64,000 bases of DNA from Warburgia ugandensis. Taxonomy: Eukaryota; Streptophyta; Magnoliopsida; Canellales; Canellaceae. The notes beneath the pieces are model-generated. The model made no database searches, had not been told where the DNA came from, and was given only the letters and a program-made list of their open reading frames with translations. Position numbers and translations under genes: made by a program. Location: positions 66,999,414 to 67,063,413 of the forward strand of contig CP141126.1 of assembly GCA_035236585.1 (NCBI GenBank). The letters run 5' to 3'. Below are positions 1 to 10,409 of the stretch, in pieces; the stretch's first letter is position 1, and each line of letters opens with the position of its first letter.

Positions 1-299
1 ACGAATCCAACGCCACTAAGTACACTCAAATCCGAGATCATGGGAATAAAACCCAAAAATTTTATGCATAAATGGCAAAACGATCTTTCAACACCATGTG
101 GGGCCCACATGGCGACCACAAGGGACCCAACAACCAATTTTATCAGCATCCCACGTGAATCATGGGTCAACAAACATCAGCTGGTCTTGGGGAAGAAAAA
201 TTAGGCATGGGGAAGAAAAAATGGAGCATGGAAGACTTTCATGCCATTTAATAATAAAAAAATAAAATATTATAATCATGAAAAAAGACCCAAAATGCC

Positions 300-307
300 T
301 ATAAATA
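300..307 (+). promoter_or_regulatory. Probable TATA box of the LTR
   Basis: TATAAATA in A+T-rich DNA, followed by C-rich leader sequence. Its place relative to the conserved GAATCCAACG motif upstream (about position 4) resembles the TATA placement in the other LTRs of the window. This would put the RNA start near 330, with a very long R-U5 of about 4 kb. Confidence 0.6.
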
Positions 308-884
308 TAACCCTAAAAATCCTCATAAAATCCCCACAAAATTCTCTTCACTCTCCCTGAAAAATTAGATCTAGATCCCTCCCCACAAACCCAAAATTTC
401 CAAGAGATAGATCTCTTTTCAACTTGTTTCTCTTTTTAGATTGGAACAAGAGACCTAAAATCAATTAGGTTCTCTTTTCCAGATCTAATTTGAACAATTC
501 CACCATCCAAAACTTCCCAACATATCTATTCTACAATGGATATTTGCAAGAAAGGTGGATCTTAGGCCATATCTTCATCAACAAGGTATTTTTTAAAATT
601 GGGCATATAACTGAGGTTTTCTCTCCAATCAGGTAGGTGGAAATCCTTTTCATAGATGTTTAGTACTGTTTTATGTAATTTTTATTTTACTGTAATTTAT
701 TTTGGTAATAAAAAGGTAAAAATAATTAAACAATAGAACCCTTAATTATGGATGATAGAGTGCTCAGATGAAAAATCTGACTACACCAAGCGATCTAGAA
801 GGGTCCAAAACCCCTAGGGTAGAAGTTTCACAAGGATCAGAGATGTTTTGGGCTCTCAATTGAGACAGGATTTATTGGACGGTC

Positions 885-1165
885 TAGAATGGATTGTCCG
901 ATCTCCAGATCAAATGGCGCCCAAGACGCACACGTGATGCACCGACGGCGCGTCCGTCAAATGCATGAGCGGACGCGCCCAATGGCAGCCCCGTTTACGG
1001 GCGCGCGGACGACGAGCGTTCCGCTTGTCTCGTCCGCGTCTGTGGACGCTCCTCACAGGCGCTTTCTCCATTCATCCTAGTGGACGCGCCCGACAAACCG
1101 AACGCGTCCGCCCGGTTTGGTTCATTCCACCCGACTAATCTGGGCCGTCCGTTCCTTGGGCCCAA
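885..1165 (+). other. CpG-rich block inside the LTR
   Basis: A sharp compositional island in A+T-rich surroundings, with many CG dinucleotides and recurring GACGCG / GCGTCC words. Comparable islands sit downstream of the TATA box in all four solo LTRs. Two short open frames here (63 and 61 codons) are side effects of the base composition. Confidence 0.55.
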
Positions 1166-4100
1166 ATCAAATCCAGGCCCTAGGAAGGACTGTGAACTTC
1201 CAGATTCAATTTCGGAGTCATCTGAACTCCAAATTGAGATGGAAAAGAAGCTATGGAAAGCTTGAAATCTCTATTTTCTTATAAAATGATAAAATAGACA
1301 TGTTATTCAGTAAAAACTTTCTGTATTAAAGAAATAAGTTTCCAATTACCTAGATTTTCAAGATCTGAGATGATCAGATCTTAAAAACATGTTTTAATAA
1401 TGATATACTATTAAAATAAAGTGAGATCTATGGTTTAATTAGATATATATGAGATATATTAAGGGATCTACCCATTATGGTAGAAAAACCCTAAAAAGTA
1501 CAAAGGGACCCACTTGATCAATGAGATCAAGTGTGATCAAATCCTTGGGATGGAAAGAATAAATGTTGATATGATGAAATCCAAGGAAATCATGAATGGA
1601 TTATGACAAAAATAGATCAATATGATCTTTTGATCTTAATAAAGAAAATTCCCTAAATATAACTAAAACCCTTAATCAAAGGAAAAGATTTAAGATCAAA
1701 TGGTTGGATCATAAGTAAAGATTTCTAAAAATGTTAATGTAATTAGTTTCATAGTATTTTAAATATGATTATGTTATAAAGCATGCTAGTATAACATTTA
1801 GACTTTAGCATGATATGTGATTTCATTATTATCATAAGGTGTTAGATTTAATTTAAGTACCTTGCCTCATTATCATTGAATGTTAAATTATGTAGTTTTA
1901 TGCTTTGAATTTATAATTCATTTATGGTTGAATGTTATTAGTAGATTTACTTGTTATGAGATAAAGAGCATAAAACATCAAAAATGTATTATAATGAGAA
2001 AGTAGACTTTCATTACACAAATAAGAATGGAGTACTTTGGACTTAATTAGTAAGGGCTATAGTTAGTAGGACAATATAAGGATTATCAAATCCTTGGTCC
2101 AAATTAGGAAAAGAATAATAAACCCCATGAATGACATTATAAATATTCATGGACTTAATTAAAATCCATTAGAAAGAGTACTTAGGGTAAACATGCTTAT
2201 AAGAACCTTATGAAAGGTTGAGCTATGGTCATTCTAGTGAATGATGAACATAGTGGTTAAGGGGGTTATCTAATAGAGCCTCGCTCTTTCCCTACCTTCT
2301 GTTGACGTTTGTGAGGTCTAAATGCCTCCTTACATGAGGGTTGAAGTAACCACTTTGTGTTCACCCATTCAGCTAGTAAGCCTTAGCCAATTGGAAATAA
2401 GAGAAGTAGTCTAGATTTAGGCTTGAATAAGCTACCTTCAACCAGCACATTAACTGGTTGAATAATAATAATAATAGCATAAAAGGTTAGTAAATTACCT
2501 AACCCTAATAAAAGCAGTAAGTAAGATAAGGATGATCAAACAAGATCCATTAGATCTTGGATGATCAAGAACAATAAGAATAAGAACACTATATTGTACT
2601 TAGTATGCATGTTTATTAGTATACTTGTTATAGTTCATTAGATTAAATAATCCAAACCCTTGATCAAAGATTATTCAAGGAAGAAAACCAAGATCATCCT
2701 CCATAGGGATGATCCAAGAACTGAACTTAGATCAAGGAAGAACTAGATGATAGAAGATCTAGGACCTTGATCTTTATCAACATGTGTAGATTGTCAATCA
2801 AAGGATCTATGAAAGATCAAGATCAAGGAGATGGACATACAAAGACTTAGAGATAGAAAAATACTTAGATATGAATGATCTAAAGATCATTCTAAACATC
2901 AGATCTAGTGATCAATATGATTGTTCATAATTTATATATTGACAATATGTATGGATATACAGATTTCATACATTAGTCAAGATCATGGAAGATTGGGGAA
3001 AAGAGATCAATCCTTAAAGGTAGGAGGATTTGATGAATGCATTTACATGAGATATACATGATTGTACTCATGATCTTATGTTGACAAGAGTAATGATAAT
3101 ACTTGTACTAAATCTCTTAAAAATCTTATGATCCAACCAAACACATATAAGATGGTTAAGGACTAAACTATAAGTGAATAGGGAACTAGGAAATATTTCA
3201 GCCCTAAGTAAACAGACATATGGTCTGATATATATGAAATCTATTTTACATACAAGCTTGGAGGCTTGTGAGTTTGTTTTAATGGGCATAAGCCTAGGGG
3301 AATGTTATTGCTAGAGGAGTTATGAGGGTTTGGCCACCCGCTCCTTGAAATTTGATGATATGATGATACCTTGCCCAATGAGAGGCTAAAAGTCAGGTGG
3401 TGGCAATTATGGGAAGGCTACCACTGTGAAAGTCTTGCCCCCCCATATGGGCAGTGACATAATATTTTCCATTGTGGTATCAGTGGTGAACAGGGCAGTT
3501 ATCCGAGCGTGCTAGTATGGATCAGACTGCAGCATAACAACCTTTCTAATTATTTTGCACTATGATGCGTATGAGAATAGGCATAGTGAAATGCCTTATG
3601 TTATAGCATAGTGAAATGCTAGGTAATTGTATGTTACCAATATTTTCCAAGAAGGGAAATTCCTAGTATAAGATTAGCTGTAATGCTCAATTCTCAAAAT
3701 GAATAGAATTGATCAGCTTAGTTGGGAATGATATTTGACTACTTTCATAAATTTAACTAGTTTACCCATGAAGGGTATGTATGTATATAGATATACATAG
3801 CTTACAAAGTAAAGAGTATGTTTAAGGATAATGAGATTATGAAGTATTGGAATTACATTATCAATGTTATGTTTCTTAAATCCCCTACAAAGCATTGCTT
3901 GCTAAAATATTGTACTTGCTGCAATATCTCAGATCCAAGGAAGGAGAGTTAGGAGCTGAAGACTATAGAAGACTTAAAGAGAATAATCTTTAAGGTATAC
4001 CCTTGAAGACATGTATTTTTCTTTGTTGAGAGTTTTATTGTATGGTGAGCTTGAGTTTTGGATTATGTAATTTGGACAAGTATTGTACTCGATTTGGCTA

Positions 4101-4339
4101 TACTGTGAACCACTGGATGGATCCTGGAGTTTAATAAAAGTATATTCCTTCAATGAAATTTTATTTTGTACACAAATTGTACTTATGTTATGTATGAAGT
4201 GGTGACTTGGGTTTCAAAATAAGTTCTAAGGAAAAGAATTTTTCGCTGCTTTGTTTTATGAAAAATTTTTACACTCTTAAGGGCCCTGCCTTTCAAAATA
4301 CTTTACAAATCATGTTTCAAAAACCCGGGTCGTCACAGT

Positions 4340-4351
4340 TGGTATCAGAGC
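4340..4351 (+). promoter_or_regulatory. Primer binding site (tRNA-Met type)
   Basis: TGGTATCAGAGC lies two bases after the LTR end. It is the standard plant PBS complementary to the 3' end of initiator tRNA-Met, used to prime minus-strand cDNA synthesis. It fixes the LTR boundary and the element's orientation. Confidence 0.95.
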
Positions 4352-4467
4352 GATTCATCCAATCACAGTACAGTACAAATATGTCCAAAGAAGAGATTAT
4401 AATCCAAGTCTAGATTAAGATAGAAGTAGTTGTATAGAGGATTGATAGAATTTTGGTTTATGAGCAG

Positions 4468-5568
4468 ATGCCACTAAAGAGAGTCACAAGGCAGACAGCT
4501 CAAAATACTCCAAAAGACAATATGGAGAGAGTAACCATAAGTAATATGGAAGAGATGATGACCAGAATGTTAAGGAACCTCCTTCCTCACCTACAACAAC
4601 CCCAAGGTTCATCACCTCCTGTAAAAATACCAAGTACACAGGCTCAGGCTCAGCCTGAGGTGAGACATACTACACCAACACCACCACCAGCTACTCCCAC
4701 ACTTGGACAAGGGCAATCTTCCCTTGTACCAAGTGAAGAAGTTGGAAAATCCCCATTAGGACCAGAAAAGGTTGACAAAATGTTGGAGAGATTTCAAAAG
4801 AGGGTTACAATGTATAATGGCAAGGGTGAAGATGAAAAGGCTGAGGAATGGATATATGAAGTTGAAAAGACTTTTAGTGCACTATGTACTCCTTCAGAGT
4901 TGAAGGTGAAATTTGCCACATATTTATTTAAACAAGAAGCTGCATTTTGGTGGAGATCAGCTAACAGCACCTTCTTCTTGAATTCTGAAGATACTACATG
5001 GGAAGAATTTAAGGAAGTATTCAACCATAAATATTTTCCTTCTCATGTACAACAAAGGAAGTTGATAGAGTTTTTGAACCTAAAGCAAGGGGATATGTCA
5101 GTGGTGGACTATGATAACAAGTTCAAACAACTAAGGAGATTCGCGCCTCATGTGTGTGACACAGAAACACACACCGTGGATCGATTCATTGAAGGGCTAC
5201 ACTCAGTGCTGAAAATAAAGGTGCTGCGTACTAAACCCACTACCTTGGCAGATTGTGTAGAAATGGCCTCCAAGTTTGAAGATGAGTACAAAAAGGGTCA
5301 AATTACCAAGTTCAATGGAGGAGGAAACAATAACCCAAGGCCTTTCCAGAAGAATAAAAGACCTTGGAACAATTTTAAGCCTCAAAGAAATCAAAGGAAC
5401 AATGCACCAAGACCAAATAGACAGCCATGTCCAAGATGTAGAAAATTTCACCAAGGCAATATTTGTCCACGACCTATACAACAACAACCACAACAATTTC
5501 CAATCAAGTGCCACAATTGTGGAGAGTATGGACATATCACCGCCCACTGTACCAAACCATTGCGGTAA
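4468..5568 (+). CDS. gag: Gag polyprotein of Ty3/gypsy element
   Basis: An uninterrupted 366-codon frame. I take the ATG at 4468 (MPLKRVTRQ) as the start; the frame is open a little further upstream but without an earlier ATG. Gag forms the virus-like particle and packages element RNA. The N-terminal third is low complexity (Q-, P- and T-rich). The middle matches the retrotransposon gag core: EEWIYEVEKTF, FKQEAAFWWRS, KYFPSHVQQRK, FLNLKQGDMSVVDY, LRRFAPHV. A basic N/R/P-rich stretch leads to a CCHC zinc knuckle, CHNCGEYGHITAHC (about C348, C351, H356, C361), which binds RNA. The frame ends five codons later and protease lies in another frame, with the usual spacer missing, so a deletion or frameshift here is likely. 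Gag may be intact; the element is not. Confidence 0.9.
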   Translation: MPLKRVTRQTAQNTPKDNMERVTISNMEEMMTRMLRNLLPHLQQPQGSSPPVKIPSTQAQAQPEVRHTTPTPPPATPTLGQGQSSLVPSEEVGKSPLGPEKVDKMLERFQKRVTMYNGKGEDEKAEEWIYEVEKTFSALCTPSELKVKFATYLFKQEAAFWWRSANSTFFLNSEDTTWEEFKEVFNHKYFPSHVQQRKLIEFLNLKQGDMSVVDYDNKFKQLRRFAPHVCDTETHTVDRFIEGLHSVLKIKVLRTKPTTLADCVEMASKFEDEYKKGQITKFNGGGNNNPRPFQKNKRPWNNFKPQRNQRNNAPRPNRQPCPRCRKFHQGNICPRPIQQQPQQFPIKCHNCGEYGHITAHCTKPLR

Positions 5569-5858
5569 TTGAAGGTACACTACTTGTAGCAGACAACCAT
5601 GCCAAAGTACTATTTGATTATGCATCTATGCATTCCTTTATATCTTGTGAATTTACATCTAGTATACAACTATCAGGGAAAAACTTGGGATTTGATCTAG
5701 ATGTAACAACTCCAGTTGGAAAAACAGTTAAACTACAAGAATACTTGCATAATGTACCTCTAGAAGTATTGGGAAAAAGAATGGACATAGACCTCATTTT
5801 ATTGAACATGGAGGATTTTGACATCATACTGGGTATGGACTGGCTAGCAAAATACTAG
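5565..5858 (+). pseudogene. Retropepsin-like protease, degraded
   Basis: Reads VIEGTLLVADNHAKVLF and later IILGMDWLAKY, the start and flap-to-end landmarks of Ty3/gypsy aspartic protease, which cuts the Gag-Pol polyprotein. The catalytic Asp-Thr/Ser-Gly triplet reads D-Y-A (in FDYASMHSFIS), so activity is not expected. It lies in a different frame from gag and overlaps the gag end by a few bases. A TAG at 5856-5858 separates it from RT in the same frame; a C-to-T change of a CAG codon would explain this. Confidence 0.85.
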
Positions 5859-7787
5859 GTAGTTATGGACTATCACAAGAAGAAACTCACATTTAGTATA
5901 CCAGGGGAGAAAGTATTAATACTGTATGGGAAACACAATGACTTAGACAAATCCATCATCTCAGCTATGAAGGCAGTCAAACATATGACCAAGGGGTGTC
6001 AGGCATTTTTAGCAACAGTGGTTTCCTTAGATGTTGAACAGCCCAGGATAACAGAAATTGAAGTGGTCAGGGAATTCCAAGATGTTTTTCCTGAAGAACT
6101 ACCACGGTTACCCCCACACTTAGAAATTGAGTTTACCATTGAAGTAATTCCTGGTACAACTCCAATTTCTAAAGCACCTTATAGGATGGCCCCAGCAGAG
6201 TTGAAAGAGTTAAAAGGACAATTGCAAGAATTGTTAGAAAAAGGGTTTGTTAGACCAAGTAGTTCACCATGGGGAGCACCAGTAATATTTGTGAAGAAGA
6301 AGGATGGGTTAATGAGATTATGCATTGATTATAGAATGTTAAACAGTGTCACAGTGAAAAATAGGTATCCCTTACCTCACATTGATGATCTCTTTGATCA
6401 ACTCCAATCTGCTAAGGTCTTTTCTAAAATTGACCTTAAATCAGGATATCATCAATTGCGTATTAAGGATGAAGACATACCCAAGTCAGCATTCAGAACT
6501 CGATATGGGCATTACGAGTTTCTAGCCATGTCTTTTGGGCTGACCAATGCACTAGCAGTGTTTATGGATTTGATGAATAGAATGTTCAAAGAATTTTTGG
6601 ATAAATTTGTGATTGTATTTATCGACAATATACTGATTCACTCTACTAGTATCAAAGAACATCAAGAACACTTACGAATTGTACTAAATACCCTCAGAAC
6701 ACATAAACTGTTTGGTAAATTTAGTAAGTGTGAATTCTGGTTAGAGAAGGTCAACTTTTTAGGTCATGTAATTTCCAAGAATGGAGTAGAAGTGGACCCC
6801 ACCAAGATTGAAGTAGTAATGAATTGGGAGAAACCTAAAATAGTAACAAAAATACGTAATTTTCTTAGACTAGCAGGATACTACCGTAGATTCATTCAAG
6901 GGTTCTCTCGTCTAGCTCTTCCTATGACTTCCTTGACAAGAAAGGGGGTACAATTCACTTGGTCAGAAGAATGTGAAAATAGTTTTCAAGAGCTAAAGAT
7001 GAGGTTAAATACAGCACCAGTATTGACTTTGCTAGCTGGGAGTGGGGGATATGAAATATACTGTGATGCTTCAGGCAAAGGGTTAGGAGGTGTGTTAATG
7101 CAAAATGGGAAGGTCATTGCTTATGCATCTAGACAATTGAAGAAACATGAAGTAAATTACCCAGTACATGACCTAGAATTGGCAGCTGTAGTTTTTGCAT
7201 TGAAAATTTGGAGACATTATTTGTATGGAGAAAAATTCAATGTATTTACAGATCATAATAATCTCAAATACATCTTCACTCAGGCTGATTTGAATATGAG
7301 ACAAAGAAGATGGATAGAGTATATCAAAGACTACGATTTTGCCATCCAATACCATCTTGGAAAGGCAAATGTAGTAGCTGATGCATTAAGTAGACAACCA
7401 AGAGCTCTACTCACAAACATCACAATTAAATTAGCTTTTGTAGAAAGAGTCCTTAAAGCCCAAGAAGAAGATACAACAACTCAGGACTTGTGTGAAAAGA
7501 AAGGATTTGTTAAGGGTACAGATGGGGGCATTCGTTTTCAGGAGAGATTGGTGGTTCCTTCAAATAAATGTCTGAGAAAGGAATTGATACAAGAAGCCCA
7601 TCAGTCAAAGTTTTCTATACACCCTGGAGGTACAAAGATGTATCAAGATTTAAAAAGAAACTTTTGGTGGGAAGGCATGAAGAGAGAAATAGGAGAATTT
7701 GTGGTTAAATGTCTAAATTGTCAACAAGTAAAGGCTGAACACCAAAGACCAGCTGGAATGTTACAAACATTGGAACTTCCAGAATGA
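5859..7787 (+). pseudogene. pol: Pol: reverse transcriptase, RNase H and integrase zinc domain
   Basis: An open stretch of 640 codons from the ATG at 5865. Residues below count from that [17 protein letters not shown], then [11 protein letters not shown] with catalytic D190, then [10 protein letters not shown] at about 251-260. The second Asp of the F-x-D-D motif is Asn255, which should abolish polymerisation. RNase H: D401 ([11 protein letters not shown]), E438 (HDLELAAV) and D463 ([11 protein letters not shown]) are all kept. Integrase zinc-binding domain: H579, H586, C616, C619. RT and RNase H copy element RNA to DNA in the particle. The frame ends at a TGA (7785-7787) where family members have Trp in the PEWKWD region; a single G-to-A change explains it. 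No usual domain is missing up to this point. Confidence 0.93.
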
Positions 7788-7985
7788 AAATGGGACAATA
7801 TCATTATGGATTTTGTAGTGGGATTGCCAAGGACTAGGGTAGGCCATGACATGATTTGGGTGGTTGTGGATAGGCTAACAAAGTCAGCACATTTCCTTCC
7901 AATTAGACAAAACCAATCAATTGATATTCTGGCTAAGTTATACATCAAAGAAATAGTAAGACTTTATGGGATTCCACTATCCATT
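7788..7985 (+). pseudogene. Integrase catalytic core, 3'-truncated
   Basis: Continues the pol frame after the TGA: KWDNIIMDFVVGLPRT, then VVVDRLTKSAHFLPI, then EIVRLYGIPLSI. The first catalytic Asp (MDF) is present. The second Asp and the Glu of the D-D-E triad, the chromodomain region, PPT and 3' LTR are missing. Within a few bases after 7985 the sequence becomes satellite. This is a physical break by deletion or recombination, not point decay. Confidence 0.9.
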
Positions 7986-8025
7986 CCATGCATTTCCAAG
8001 AATTACGAAAGCAAAAAATGAGGAA

Positions 8026-9682
8026 CATATATAGTAAAAAACACAAGGTAATATTACCATTTTGAAGCATATCTAAGCAACAATTTGCATGCCTTTTTCA
8101 ATGAAACTTCAAAATGTAAAACGTGGGACTTCTTAGACTCAATGTACTTGATCTAGAATGATCAATTGCAAGATTTTAAAAGTATTAAAGATGCATAAAA
8201 TGATAAACATATATAGTAAAAAATGCATGGTAATGTTACCATTCAAACACAAAATTCAAGCAACAATTTGCATCCATTTTTAAATTTGACTTCAAAATCC
8301 AAAACATCAGTCTTCTAAGACACAATGCATTCTTTCTAAAATGATCAATTTCAAGCATGGAAGAAGAAAATAAATCAGGAACATAGATAATAAAAAATGC
8401 ATGGTAACGTTACCATTCTAAAGAGTATTACAACAAGCATATTTGAAGCAACAATTTGCATGCCTTTTTGAATGAAACATCAACATCTAAAACATGGGTC
8501 TTCTTAGTCTCAACGTATTCTATCTAGATTGATCAACTTCAAGAATTTACAAGTATTAAAGAAGCAGAAAATCAAGATCAGATATATAGCAAAAAATGCA
8601 TAGTAATGTTACCATTCAAACGCATATTCAAGCAACAATTTGCATTCCCTTTTCAATTAAGTGTCAAAATCTAAAATGTGGGCCTGCTTACAATCAATGT
8701 ATTCTATCTAGAATGATAAATTTTTAATATTTGCATGCATAGAAGCAGTAGAAAATGAAAAACATATATGGTAAAAAGTGCATGGTAATGTTACCTTTCC
8801 AACACATATTACAATGAGCATACTTTGAACAACAATTTGCACTTCTTTTTGAATGAAATATCAAAATGTAAAACATGGGATTCTATCTACAACGATCAAT
8901 TTCCAACCTTAAAGAGGCTGAAAATTAGGAACATATATACTAGAAAACCAACGGTATTGTTACCATTCAAACGCATATTCAAGCAACAATTTGCATTCCT
9001 TTCTGAATGAAACTTCAAAATCTAAAACATAAGTCTTCTTAGACTCATTTGTGCTCTATCTAGAATGATTAATTTCAACAATTTACAACCATTAAAGAAG
9101 CATAAAATCATGAACATATATAGTCAAAATGCATGGTAATCTTACCATTCGAAAACATATTACATCAAGCATATATCAAGCAACAATTTGCATGCCTTTT
9201 TTAATGAACCGTCAAAATCTAAAGCATGCGTCTTCTTAGACTCATTGTATTATATCTAGAATGATCAACTTTAAGCATTTAGAGGCATTAAAGATGCAGA
9301 AAGTCAGGAACATATATAGTAAAAAACGCATGGTAATGTTACCATTCAAACTCATCTTACAATGATTATAATTCAAGCAACAATTTGCATGCCTTTTTTG
9401 AACGAAACATCACAATCTAAAACATGGGACTTCTTATACTCAATATATTGTATCTAGAATGATTAATTTCAAGCATTAACAAAGCGGTAAATAAGGAACA
9501 TATATATAGTAAAAAATTTATGGTAATGTTGGCATTCAAAAGCCTATTCTGGAAACATTTTGCATGCTTTTTTGAATGAAACTTCAAAATCTAAAACATG
9601 AGTATTATTAGACTCAAGGAACACTATTTAGAATGATCAATTTCAAGCATTTCTAGGATTTAAGAAAGCAAAAAATGAGGAA
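8026..9682 (+). repeat. HOR unit 1: nine monomers (T1-T9)
   Basis: A complete 1,657-bp unit, anchor to anchor. Diagnostic variants: T1 CACAAGGTAATATTACC; T2 ATTTTTAAATTTGACTTC; T3 ACATAGATAATAAAAAATGC with GTAACGTT; T4 CAATTAAATGTCAAAATC; T5 GTTACCTTTC with ATAAGCATACTT; T6 TGGTATTGTTACC; T7 TATAGTCAAAATGC with GTAATCTTACC; T8 ACTCATCTTACAATGATTAT; T9 GTTGGCATTCAAAAGCC with AAACATTTTGC. Confidence 0.85.
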
Positions 9683-10409
9683 CATATATGGTAAAAAACA
9701 CAAGGTAATATTACCATTTTGTAGCATATCTAAGCAACAATTTACAAGCCTTTTTCAATGAAACTTCGAAATCTAAAATGTGGGACTTCTTAGACTCAAT
9801 ATATTTGATATAGAATGATCAATTTCAAGATTTTAAAATCATTAAAGAAGCATAAAATCATAAACATATATAGTAAAAACTGCATGGTAAGGTTGCCACT
9901 CAAAAGCCTATTTAGGAAACATTTTGCATGCGTTTTAGAATGAAACTTCAAAATCTAAAACATGGGTCTTCTTAGACTAAAGGAACTCTATTTAGAATGA
10001 TAAATTTCAAGCATTTCTAAGAATTAATAAAGAAAAAAATCAGAAACATATATAGTAAAAAACACAAGGTAATATTACCATTTCGAAGCATATCTAAGTG
10101 ACAATTTGTAGGCCTTTTCAATGAAACTTCAAAATCTAAAATGTGGGGCTTCTTAGGCTAAATATATTTAATCTATAATCATCTATTTCATTATTTTAAA
10201 ATTATTAAATAAGCATAAAATTATAAACATATATAGTAAAAAATGCGTAGTAATGTTACCATTCAAAAGCCTATTCAAGAAACATTTTGCATGCATTTTA
10301 CAATGAAACTCCAAAATCTAAAACATGGGTCTTCTTAGACTTAAGTCACTCTATTTAGAATGATCAATTTCAAGCATTTCTAAGAATTAGGAAAGCAAAA
10401 AATCAGTAA
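9683..10409 (+). repeat. Two-monomer expansion (T1-T9) x2 in the HOR
   Basis: T1 anchors at 9683, 10047 and 10410 give periods of 364 and 363 bp. In each pair a T1 monomer is followed by a T9-type monomer (AAAAGCCTATT, AAACATTTTGCATGC) instead of T2. This is a local dimer amplification, probably by unequal exchange at the HOR edge. A further single T1-T9 pair of 364 bp occurs at 16123-16486. Confidence 0.8.

Larger units (their letters stand above)
1..4337 (+). repeat. 5' LTR of the Tekay-like element (5' end outside window)
   Basis: The 3' boundary is clear: the LTR ends ...GGGTCGTCACA at 4337, two bases before the PBS. The same kind of terminus closes the solo LTRs further on. The 5' terminus is not in the window. 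In the related LTRs the TATA box lies about 430-490 bp inside, and here it is at 300, so the LTR probably starts 130-190 bp upstream and totals about 4.5 kb (inference). The interior is A+T-rich and dense in GATC tetramers, apart from a CpG-rich block near 885-1165. A stretch near 3310-3520 weakly resembles the conserved internal block of the other LTRs. Short open frames inside it match nothing recognised. Confidence 0.85.
1..7985 (+). mobile_element. Truncated Ty3/gypsy (Tekay/Del-like) LTR retrotransposon
   Basis: Seen: an LTR ending in CA, a tRNA-Met-type PBS, gag with a CCHC knuckle, then protease, reverse transcriptase, RNase H and integrase in that order, the Ty3/gypsy arrangement. The integrase segment around VVVDRLTKSAHFLP and the long LTR fit the Tekay/Del chromovirus lineage (family knowledge). 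The 5' end lies outside the window. The 3' end is lost: integrase stops after residues GIPLSI and satellite begins within a few bases, so there is no PPT or 3' LTR. Two in-frame stops, a frame break between gag and protease, and damaged catalytic residues show the copy is dead. Confidence 0.93.

Noticed and set aside
5203..5625. A 140-codon minus-strand frame over gag
   Set aside because: It is the antisense shadow of the gag/protease coding region.
7806..8021. A 71-codon integrase frame ending PCISKNYESKK
   Set aside because: Only the part up to GIPLSI is integrase. The tail is satellite read through after the break, so the frame is not a gene.
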